DNA from: Chloroflexota bacterium | Lineage (GTDB): Bacteria > Chloroflexota > Limnocylindria > Limnocylindrales > CSP1-4 | DNA length: 14,217 nucleotides | Direction of reading: 5' to 3' | NCBI GenBank assembly: GCA_017882025.1 | Contig: JADGQG010000029.1 | Span: 1 to 14,217, forward strand | Shown here: positions 7,406 to 12,849 of the stretch, piece by piece | Position numbering within the stretch: the stretch's first letter is position 1 | Layout: each line of letters begins with the position of its first letter | Notes under the pieces: generated by a model | Database searches by the model: none | The model's input: the letters and a program-made list of their open reading frames with translations, nothing else | Told to the model about the DNA's origin: nothing | Program-made: the position numbers and the translations under genes

Positions 7406-7465
7406 TGGCGCGGGCCGTAGGGGCGGTCCCACGACTGGCAATCCGTGCACCGCGCATTCAGTGCG

Positions 7466-7481
7466 ACTAACTCGCGTTAGT
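7466..7481. promoter_or_regulatory. LacI-family-type operator palindrome
   Basis: ACTAACTCGCGTTAGT is a 16-base palindrome with one mismatched pair and a central CG step, the usual architecture of LacI/GalR-family operators. It lies directly downstream of a strong -10 box, covering the expected start of transcription of the binding-protein gene, which is a position for repression. No regulator gene is in the window, so the cognate repressor is unknown. I did not see another copy in the intergenic regions. Confidence 0.65.
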
Positions 7482-7488
7482 GACGCGC

Positions 7489-7516
7489 ATTATCTCGTGT
7501 CCGCGGCAGGCGTCAA
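7489..7516 (-). promoter_or_regulatory. Sigma-70-type promoter of the sugar transport operon
   Basis: On the - strand TTGACG (7511-7516) is followed after 16 bases by GATAAT (7489-7494); both boxes are close to consensus. Transcription would begin near 7482, inside or at the edge of the operator palindrome, leaving a leader of about 110 bases before the lipoprotein start at 7371. The promoter lies wholly between the GH65 stop and the lipoprotein gene, so the transporter can be expressed independently of GH65. Confidence 0.7.
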
Positions 7517-7543
7517 GCCGGAAACTCGAAGGAAAGGCGGGCA

Positions 7544-9712
7544 TCACGCCGGCTCCCAGCGACCCTCCCTGCAGCGGAATCGCCGGCCGCGAGGGCCGAT
7601 CATCTCCGGGGCGCCTGCGCCGACCGCGATCAGCGCCGGGGGGCGCGCACGGACATCCAGGCGATCCTCTTCCACCCGGACGCGGACGCGGCCCCCACGG
7701 AAGCGGACCGGGATGCGAACCTCACCCCAGGCGCCGGGCATTCGGGGATCGATGAGGAGGGCGTCGCCCGACGGCCGGATTCCACCGAACCCCACGACGA
7801 GCGCCTGCCACAGGCCGCCCATCGTCGCCGAGTGCATACCGTGGGCCGCCGATACGAGGGACTCGTCGAGGTCGAGGCGGGCAGTCATGGCCAGTGCCGC
7901 TACCGCATCGTCGAGCCGGCCGGCTCGGGCGAGCAGGGCCGCGTGGACGCCCGGAGAGAGTGAGCTGCCGTGGGCCGTCCGCGGCTCGTAGTAGTCCAGG
8001 TCGGGAACAAGCGAGCCCGCTGCGACCTCCTCGGGGACGAGGAGATGGAGCATCAGCACGTCCGCCTGCTTCAGGACCTGGCTCGCCTCCACCCGCTCCC
8101 GGCCCAGGACGGTGTCCGCCGCGACCGGACGGGTGAGGAGGTCGCGCACCATCACGGGCTCGAGGTCGGAGAAGCCCGCGAACTGCTCGTGGCGTCCGGT
8201 CGCCGGGTCGTAGCCGTCGACCAGCCCGGCCGCGAGGGCTTCCCAGCACGCCCGTTCCGCCCGCGTGACCGAAGGATCGCCGACCGCCGCGCGCGCCGCG
8301 TGGCGCAGGTTCCAGCGGGCCATGACATTCGTGTAGGCGTTGTCGTCGATGAGCTCGTGGTACTCGTCGGGCCCGACGACGCCCCGCAGGTGACCGCGTC
8401 CGCCCTCGTCGAGCTCGATCCGGGAGGCCCAGAACCGCGCGGTCTCCACGAAGATCCGGCGCCCCGGTCCCTCGGCAAACGCGGCGTCGCCGGTCCAGGC
8501 GGTGTAGGTGGAGGCGGCCCACGCCACGTCCGCCACGATGTGGAGCTGGCGGTCGCCGGCCCAGATCCTGATCGGCCTGCCGTCCGGCCCCGTCACCCAG
8601 CGGGGCGTGACGTCGTGTCCATCGCGGGCGGACTCCCACGGGAACCAGGCCCCCGATTGGCCCTCGGCGGTCGCGTTTTCGAGGGCGGCGGGCAGGCGCC
8701 GGACCCGGTACTCCAGCATCGCGCGCGCTGCCCGCGGATGGGTCGCGGCGAAGAACGGCAGCACGAACACGTCGGCGTCCCAGAACACGTGCCCTCGGTA
8801 CGCAGGCCCGGTGAGGCCGCGTGCCCCGACCGCCGCCTCGCCGCGGTCCGGGGCGAAGCCGATGAGGTGGTACAGGGAGAAGCGCACGGCGCGTTGAAGC
8901 TCCGGGTCGGCCGCCAGCTGGATGTCGGCCTCGTCCCAGCGGCGCGCCCAGGCGGCCCGATGCCGGTCCAGGAGGGTGTCCAGGCCCAGCCGCTGCGCGT
9001 CGCGAAGCCGTCGCGCCGCGGTCGACGCGGCGGGCAGCCGCCTGGGGCTGGCGACGTACACGCCCAGACGATCCAGCCCGGGCATCCCGTCCGAGCCGAC
9101 CCAGGGCGTGTCCTGCGCCGCGATCGCCACGCCGCCGGGCCGCGCCGCGCCGCGGAGGACGCGCAGGCCGTCGTCGACGTCGACAGGCTGGGCGGGCGGG
9201 GACGGTGGCTCGAACACGGTCTGCACGTCGAGCGGCCCGGGCTTCCGAGGCCGAGCGCCCGGGCCCCACGCGCGAAGACCCACGACGCCGGGACGGGCAA
9301 GCGACGAGAACGCGGTCACCTGGAGTGGCCCGGCGGCCGTCTGGATTTCCTGGTGGAGGGTGCCCGAGCGCAGGTCCAGGACCCGGACCAGCGCGGGATC
9401 GGTCGCCGGCTCGCCCTCGAGGAGCGTCCAGGTCGGCGCGCGCAACAGGTCGGTCGCGGCGCCGGTCCCCAGGTACACGTTGCCGACAATGACCTCGCAC
9501 CGGGAGCCGGGCAGCCGGAGCGGCGCACTGCCTGCCGTCCCGATGACACCGTCGGCGAGCGCCGTCTGCGCCGCCCGGGACGGCTCGTGCTCCGGCGCGG
9601 ATCCGGTGAACGTCACGAGCCAGCCGGGGTCGTCGCTCGCCGGGCCGGGCCCGCCGCGTGGCGTACCGACATCGGGGGTCGTTGGCAGCGCGCGCCGATC
9701 CGCGAAGCTCAT
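7544..9712 (-). CDS. Glycoside hydrolase family 65 enzyme (probable disaccharide phosphorylase)
   Basis: A 722-residue GH65 protein with an N-terminal beta-sandwich, a central (alpha/alpha)6 barrel and a small C-terminal beta domain ending with LLIDPRMPGAWGEVRIPVRF-like strands. Barrel motifs: FWDADVFVLPFF (from 310), GAWFPWESARDG, QLHIVADVAWA, and GPDEYHELIDDNAYTN with the probable general acid Glu450. The segment HGSSLSPGVH (581-590) matches the phosphate-binding loop of maltose/kojibiose/trehalose phosphorylases, favouring phosphorolysis (alpha-glucoside plus phosphate to beta-glucose 1-phosphate). GH65 also contains hydrolases, and linkage specificity cannot be read by eye. There is no signal peptide, so it is cytoplasmic and would act on sugar imported by the downstream transporter. 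The ATG at 9712 has only a weak purine stretch. No beta-phosphoglucomutase is adjacent. Confidence 0.88.
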   Translation of the reverse strand: MSFADRRALPTTPDVGTPRGGPGPASDDPGWLVTFTGSAPEHEPSRAAQTALADGVIGTAGSAPLRLPGSRCEVIVGNVYLGTGAATDLLRAPTWTLLEGEPATDPALVRVLDLRSGTLHQEIQTAAGPLQVTAFSSLARPGVVGLRAWGPGARPRKPGPLDVQTVFEPPSPPAQPVDVDDGLRVLRGAARPGGVAIAAQDTPWVGSDGMPGLDRLGVYVASPRRLPAASTAARRLRDAQRLGLDTLLDRHRAAWARRWDEADIQLAADPELQRAVRFSLYHLIGFAPDRGEAAVGARGLTGPAYRGHVFWDADVFVLPFFAATHPRAARAMLEYRVRRLPAALENATAEGQSGAWFPWESARDGHDVTPRWVTGPDGRPIRIWAGDRQLHIVADVAWAASTYTAWTGDAAFAEGPGRRIFVETARFWASRIELDEGGRGHLRGVVGPDEYHELIDDNAYTNVMARWNLRHAARAAVGDPSVTRAERACWEALAAGLVDGYDPATGRHEQFAGFSDLEPVMVRDLLTRPVAADTVLGRERVEASQVLKQADVLMLHLLVPEEVAAGSLVPDLDYYEPRTAHGSSLSPGVHAALLARAGRLDDAVAALAMTARLDLDESLVSAAHGMHSATMGGLWQALVVGFGGIRPSGDALLIDPRMPGAWGEVRIPVRFRGGRVRVRVEEDRLDVRARPPALIAVGAGAPEMIGPRGRRFRCREGRWEPA

Positions 9713-9814
9713 CTCGTCAGGCCTCGTCGTGGCGTCCCAGCGTCGCCCCGCCGGCGCTCCGACCCTCTCGGAGGACGGTGGTCAAGGCCTGACCGTGGGA
9801 CCGTTCCGACGACC

Positions 9815-9823
9815 ATGCTACCG
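9815..9823 (-). promoter_or_regulatory. CGGTAGCAT element, candidate -10 of the GH65 gene
   Basis: In the 124-base gap between the SCO1664-family stop and the GH65 start, the - strand reads GCGGTAGCAT. TAGCAT fits the TANNNT -10 pattern. A TTGAGT at 9835-9840 sits only 14 bases upstream, too close for a standard -35. The expected start near 9808 would give a leader of about 95 bases. Nothing else clear is seen in this gap, and the sugar operator is not repeated here. Confidence 0.35.
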
Positions 9824-9836
9824 CGGCGGACCGCAC

Positions 9837-10775
9837 TCAATACCAGGGCCAGGGCACGGCCGGCCAGTCCGGGTGCGGATGGGGGAACTTCCGGGAGGCA
9901 AGGAGCTCGTCGAGGCGGGCCCGCGCCTGGTCGATCTCGGCGGCGTCCAGGTGCTCGGCGAGCGATGCCGAAAGAGGCCCGCCGACCGCGAGCTTCGGCC
10001 GCAACGCGGCCAGGACCTGCAGCTCCCGCGGGGCGATCAGCGTGCCCCGCCAGCCCCACAGCACCGTGCGGAGCTTCGGATCCACGTTGAACGTGACCCC
10101 GTGGTCGACGCCCTGGATCAGGCCATCGGCGCGCACGAGCAGGTGGCCGCCCTTGCGATCGGCGTTGTTGACCACGGCGTCGAACAGCGCGATCCGCCGC
10201 AGGCGCGGGTCGCCGGACTGGAGGAGGGCCAGGATGTCCACGTCGTCGCGGGTGGCGACCCAGAGCTGGAGCATCCCGGGGCCGAGCGGGCCGTCCGCGC
10301 GAAAGACCGTGGGCGGCACGATCTGCCAGCCCGTGACCTCCGAGACGGCGTGCGCCGCGACCTCGCGGTGCGCGAGCGTGGCCTCTGGGAAGTCCCAGAG
10401 CGGCCGCTCGCCGCGGATCGGCTTGTACACGGCCCCGGCTGTGATCGCCCCGCGGCCCGGGACCTCGCCGGTGACCGTGACCAGCAGGGTCGTGTTCGAC
10501 GCCTGGACCAGGCGGCCCACGATCTCCAGGTCTCCGCCGCGCAGGAAGGGGAGCGCGAGGGCGGGCGGGAGGTCGACCGCCGGTGGGAGCTCGGGCTCGG
10601 TCCCGTCGTCGGGCTCGGGCTCGGGCTCGTCGTCGGGCTCAGGCGTCTCGGCTTCGGCCGCGAGCCCGGCTTCCTCGTCCGGCTCGTCCGCGCTGGGGCT
10701 GCTCAGTGCACGTAGCCGTTCTTGCGCGGGCAGATGTGGCCGGTCGGATCCAGCGGCAGGCCGCAGAAAGGACAC
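9837..10775 (-). CDS. SCO1664-family protein, PI3/4-kinase-like fold
   Basis: A protein of up to 312 residues. The body from LRGGDLEIVGRLVQASN to the C-terminal WPAVPWPWY matches the SCO1664 family (TIGR03843 as I recall it), which has distant similarity to phosphatidylinositol 3/4-kinases. Kinase-like elements: Lys118 in AVYKPIRGE, Glu138 in HREVAAHAVSE, the catalytic-loop-like NNADRKGGH (203-211), and GVDHG (222-226) in the place of a metal-binding DFG. No substrate is known. The start is uncertain: the ATG at 10775 overlaps the DUF3090 gene by 73 bases, and no ATG, GTG or TTG was found between it and the conserved body; a CTG overlapping the DUF3090 stop is an alternative. Residues 29-64 are an acidic Asp/Glu/Pro tract. 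Last gene of the trio. Confidence 0.85.
   Translation of the reverse strand: MSFLRPAAGSDRPHLPAQERLRALSSPSADEPDEEAGLAAEAETPEPDDEPEPEPDDGTEPELPPAVDLPPALALPFLRGGDLEIVGRLVQASNTTLLVTVTGEVPGRGAITAGAVYKPIRGERPLWDFPEATLAHREVAAHAVSEVTGWQIVPPTVFRADGPLGPGMLQLWVATRDDVDILALLQSGDPRLRRIALFDAVVNNADRKGGHLLVRADGLIQGVDHGVTFNVDPKLRTVLWGWRGTLIAPRELQVLAALRPKLAVGGPLSASLAEHLDAAEIDQARARLDELLASRKFPHPHPDWPAVPWPWY
10584..10691 (-). repeat. Low-complexity acidic tract at the N-terminus of the SCO1664-family protein
   Basis: The stretch codes for about 36 residues, mostly Asp, Glu, Pro and Ala, including PEPDDEPEPEPDDG. In DNA it is a degenerate six-base repeat of the GGGCTC type on the + strand. It begins almost immediately after the DUF3090 stop codon and is probably disordered. 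Confidence 0.75.
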
Positions 10776-11317
10776 GGCGGCCGTCCTGCGGCCACCGTGC
10801 GCAACGAGCGTTCCACGAACGCCCGGGCCGCGAGCGGCGTCAGCCGGACGCGCACCAGGTCCGGGCCGTCAGGATCGCTGTCGTCGAACTCGAGTGTCGG
10901 CGGCGCGTCCTCGTCCTCGTCCTCGTCGTCCTCGGCTTCCGCTTCGACTTCTTCGTCCTCGTCGTCCTCGGCTTCCTGCTGCGCGCGAGCCTCCACGACT
11001 ACCTGCTCGCGCTGCGGGTCCCAGCCGAGCGTCATCGTCCCGACGCGGAACGCCTCTGCGAGTGGCTCTCCGAGGGGCGCGGTGTCGTCGTCGGATGGCG
11101 CGAGCGCCTCCGGGACCTGCGCGCCGCGGCGGGCGACCTCCGCGAGGAGGAGCGCAAGGCGCTCGGCCAGCACCTGCACCTGGACCTTCTCGACGACGAC
11201 CGAGACGAGCGCGCTCCCCTTGCGGGCCTGCAGGAAGAACGTGCGGTGGCCTGGTTGGCCGACGGTGCCGGCCACGAACCGGTCCGGGATTCCGAAATCG
11301 AAGATACGACGCGGCAC
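10703..11317 (-). CDS. DUF3090 family protein with C-terminal Cys/His knuckle
   Basis: A 204-residue protein of the DUF3090 family (TIGR03847 as I recall it), conserved with an SCO1664-like protein and an MSMEG_4193-like phosphatase. The N-terminus RIFDFGIPDRFVAGTVGQPGHRTFFLQA is characteristic. The C-terminus CPFCGLPLDPTGHICPR supplies Cys182, Cys185, His194 and Cys196, a likely zinc site. The start is GTG at 11317 with GGAGAG at 11322-11327. Residues 115-149 form a run of Asp/Glu that looks like an insertion between beta-strand VVVEAR and the conserved domain end. The function is unknown. With a kinase-like and a phosphatase-like neighbour, an adaptor or substrate role is possible but not shown. 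Confidence 0.88.
   Translation of the reverse strand: MPRRIFDFGIPDRFVAGTVGQPGHRTFFLQARKGSALVSVVVEKVQVQVLAERLALLLAEVARRGAQVPEALAPSDDDTAPLGEPLAEAFRVGTMTLGWDPQREQVVVEARAQQEAEDDEDEEVEAEAEDDEDEDEDAPPTLEFDDSDPDGPDLVRVRLTPLAARAFVERSLRTVAAGRPPCPFCGLPLDPTGHICPRKNGYVH
10904..10975 (-). repeat. Acidic repeat tract inside the DUF3090 gene
   Basis: Residues 115-138 are almost all Asp, Glu and Ala. In DNA the + strand shows repeated CCTCGT and CGTCCT hexamers, which are prone to slippage. Its length may therefore vary between related strains. Confidence 0.8.
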
Positions 11318-11349
11318 TGGGCTCTCCGGGTGGGTGGGGTGTGACGGCG

Positions 11350-11358
11350 ACTCTACCG
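11350..11358 (-). promoter_or_regulatory. CGGTAGAGT element, candidate -10 of the DUF3090 gene
   Basis: The - strand reads GCGGTAGAGT; TAGAGT fits TANNNT. Transcription would start near 11343, leaving about 26 bases before the GTG start with its GGAGAG box, a normal leader. No clear -35 is seen. The element shares the CGGTAG core with two other intergenic sites in this window. Confidence 0.4.
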
Positions 11359-11389
11359 CGGTCGCGGCCGGTTCGCCTGCGGGCCTTCT

Positions 11390-11448
11390 AGCCGCCGGCC
11401 CGTCAGCCGCAAGCCGGACCAGCCGCCGGCCGGTCAGCCGCCGGCGCC
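11390..11448. repeat. Four ~15-bp GC-rich repeats across the end of the phosphatase gene
   Basis: Units of the form AGCCGCCGGCCGGTC occur in tandem at 11390-11404, 11405-11420 (diverged, 16 bases), 11421-11435 and 11436-11448 (partial). The phosphatase stop codon (complement of TCA, 11434-11436) falls at a unit junction. The GC-rich inverted halves could also fold and act as a weak terminator; no T-run is present. The rest of the 116-base gap holds only the candidate DUF3090 promoter. Confidence 0.6.
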
Positions 11449-12144
11449 GCCACCCACGGGGGCATCCGATTCAGGGTCCTGCCCGTGCGCCCGGGGGCCG
11501 CGGCGGCGCCGCGCGGGCGGTTTCGGGATGAGGGCGTCCACGCCCCCGCCGGTATCGTTGACGCGGATCACGAACGGGCGCAGCTCCGCGTATCGGATGA
11601 CCGTCAGGGAGCCGGGATCCACGACGATCCGCTGGAAGCCATCGAGATGGAGCCCCAGCGCGTCCGCGATGAGCGCCTTGATGACGTCACCGTGGCTCAC
11701 CACGGCGTACGTCGCGTCCGGCCCGAGCCGTGCGTTCCAGTCGCGGACGGCCTCCGTCGCGCGGGCGGCCATCGCGGCCAGCCCTTCGCCGTCTGGGAAG
11801 ATCGCGGCCGACGGGTGGCCCTGCACGACGCGCCAGAGCGGCTCCTTGCGGAGTTCCTTGAGCTCCCGGCCTGTCCAGCTTCCGTAGCGGACCTCGCCCA
11901 GGCGCTCGTCCACGTGGAGCGCGGGAGCGGGCGTGCGGCCGGCGAGGAGGCCATCGGCGGTCTCGCGGCAACGCTCCAGGGGAGAGGTCACGACGGCCGT
12001 CAGCGGGATCCCGCGCAGTCGCTCGCCGAGCGACGTGGCCTGGGCGCGGCCGCGCTCGTTCAGGTGGATGCCCGGCGTCCAGCCCGCGAGGACCGGGCCG
12101 GTGAGGGCCGTCAGGCCGTGCCGGATGAAGAGGACGGTGGTCAC
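11434..12144 (-). CDS. Histidine phosphatase family protein, MSMEG_4193-like probable phosphomutase/phosphatase
   Basis: A 236-residue branch-2-fold histidine phosphatase. The phospho-accepting His9 sits in FIRHG. Other catalytic residues are Arg8, Arg58 in SPLERCRET, Glu84 in DERLGEVRYG and His151 in VVSHGDVIKA. The start is GTG at 12144, nine bases after the stop of the LiaF-like gene, with no clear Shine-Dalgarno box, suggesting coupled translation. The family (TIGR03848 as I recall it) is part of a conserved trio with DUF3090 and SCO1664 proteins. The substrate is unknown; phosphatase and mutase cannot be separated from motifs alone. After about residue 205 the C-terminus is a basic then Gly-rich tail that runs into a tandem DNA repeat. 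Confidence 0.9.
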   Translation of the reverse strand: MTTVLFIRHGLTALTGPVLAGWTPGIHLNERGRAQATSLGERLRGIPLTAVVTSPLERCRETADGLLAGRTPAPALHVDERLGEVRYGSWTGRELKELRKEPLWRVVQGHPSAAIFPDGEGLAAMAARATEAVRDWNARLGPDATYAVVSHGDVIKALIADALGLHLDGFQRIVVDPGSLTVIRYAELRPFVIRVNDTGGGVDALIPKPPARRRRGPRAHGQDPESDAPVGGGAGG

Positions 12145-12153
12145 CCGGGCAGT

Positions 12154-12735
12154 CTACGGCGCGACCCGGTCGGCGGACGGCGCGTCCGGGTCCGCCAACG
12201 GAGGCTCGTCGACCGCCGGCGGCAGCGCCTCCCCCTCGTGGTCGGCGCCGCTCCACGACGCAACCGGGCTGGTGGTCACCCGGGCGCCGCCGAAGAGCGT
12301 GAAGCCCCGCAGCTCGAGGACCGGCGCGTCGGCGGGGAGATCCGCGTCGTGGACGCCGACGTCCGTCCCGCCGAAGATCGAGATCACGCGCGACCGGACC
12401 CGCCAGCCATCCGGCACCGCGATCTGCGTGCCGCCGTACATCGTCCGGAGGTCCAGCGTCGCGCCCGACGGATCGAGCGTCGCGCCGCGCAGGTCCACGT
12501 CGTGGCCGGCAAACCACGTGATCACCCGGCCGCGGCGCAGCGCGGGCGCGAGGCTCACGAACCGGTCGCCGGCGAAGACGGAGGCGGCGGTCGGCTCGTT
12601 CGAGGCGGGGTCCTCCGTGGTCTCGAGGCGGCGTTTCGCGAATGCCGCGACCACCGCCGACACCGTCCCGAAGAGCGTCGAGGCGACGACGAAGAGCGCA
12701 AAGACGCGCATCACGCCGCGCAACAGCCGACCCAT
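12154..12735 (-). CDS. Membrane-anchored protein with a LiaF C-terminal-like domain
   Basis: A 193-residue protein with one N-terminal membrane helix (about 9-33), then a soluble domain. The domain shows the repeated beta-strand/FGG pattern of LiaF-C or 'toast-rack' domains: WFAGHDVDLRGATL, LDLRTMYGGTQIAVPDGW, VISIFGGTDVGV and FTLFGGARV. Such domains occur in envelope-stress sensors (LiaF, VraT) and in proteins of unknown role. The C-terminal 30 residues are acidic and Pro-rich. The ATG at 12735 has a strong AGGAGGT box at 12741-12747. The frame stays open to 14181, but that stretch is a shadow of the ribokinase and cold-shock genes. It leads the - strand run into the phosphatase nine bases on, hinting at co-transcription with the trio. 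The family is assigned by motif pattern only. Confidence 0.7.
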   Translation of the reverse strand: MGRLLRGVMRVFALFVVASTLFGTVSAVVAAFAKRRLETTEDPASNEPTAASVFAGDRFVSLAPALRRGRVITWFAGHDVDLRGATLDPSGATLDLRTMYGGTQIAVPDGWRVRSRVISIFGGTDVGVHDADLPADAPVLELRGFTLFGGARVTTSPVASWSGADHEGEALPPAVDEPPLADPDAPSADRVAP

Positions 12736-12754
12736 GGGGCACCTCCTGCCCTCG

Positions 12755-12760
12755 ATGCTA
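12755..12760 (-). promoter_or_regulatory. TAGCAT, candidate -10 of the LiaF-like gene
   Basis: The - strand reads GGAGTAGCAT. Transcription would begin near 12748, next to the AGGAGGT box, giving a very short leader of about 13 bases. No -35 is evident. Confidence 0.35.
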
Positions 12761-12762
12761 CT

Positions 12763-12815
12763 CCGGTCGGGGGAGCCCGGGGCCTGGGGAGCCCAGGGAA
12801 CTCCGGCCCGACCGG
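12763..12815. repeat. Nested inverted repeats in the divergent ribokinase / LiaF-like promoter region
   Basis: CCGGTCGGG (12763-12771) is repeated inverted as CCCGACCGG (12807-12815), 35 bases apart. Inside lies a perfect hairpin, CCTGGG-GAG-CCCAGG (12783-12797), and a direct pair of GGGAGCCC. The block sits between the candidate -10 boxes of two divergent genes, so it may be a paired operator; a chance effect of GC-rich composition is the alternative. Confidence 0.45.
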
Positions 12816-12837
12816 GCGCACGCCACCCGTGATCCGC

Positions 12838-12843
12838 GACAAT
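12838..12843 (+). promoter_or_regulatory. GACAAT, candidate -10 of a leaderless ribokinase transcript
   Basis: GACAAT ends six bases before the ATG at 12850, so transcription would start at or next to the A of the start codon. No Shine-Dalgarno sequence precedes the gene. Leaderless messages are common in high-GC Actinomycetota and related lineages. Confidence 0.45.
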
Positions 12844-12849
12844 CGACGC

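Noticed and set aside
9780..9785. TTGACC as a -35 box for the GH65 gene
   Set aside because: No plausible -10 lies 15-19 bases downstream (the sequence there is TCGGAG-like).
7970..10090. Long open frame on the + strand opposite the GH65 gene (about 700 codons)
   Set aside because: Low-complexity, Arg/Gly-rich translation that crosses the intergenic gap and into the next gene; the - strand GH65 motifs are convincing.
11485..12849. N-terminal extension of ribokinase by about 455 codons
   Set aside because: It is the antisense of the phosphatase and LiaF-like genes and lacks domain signal; ribokinase motifs start five residues after the ATG at 12850.
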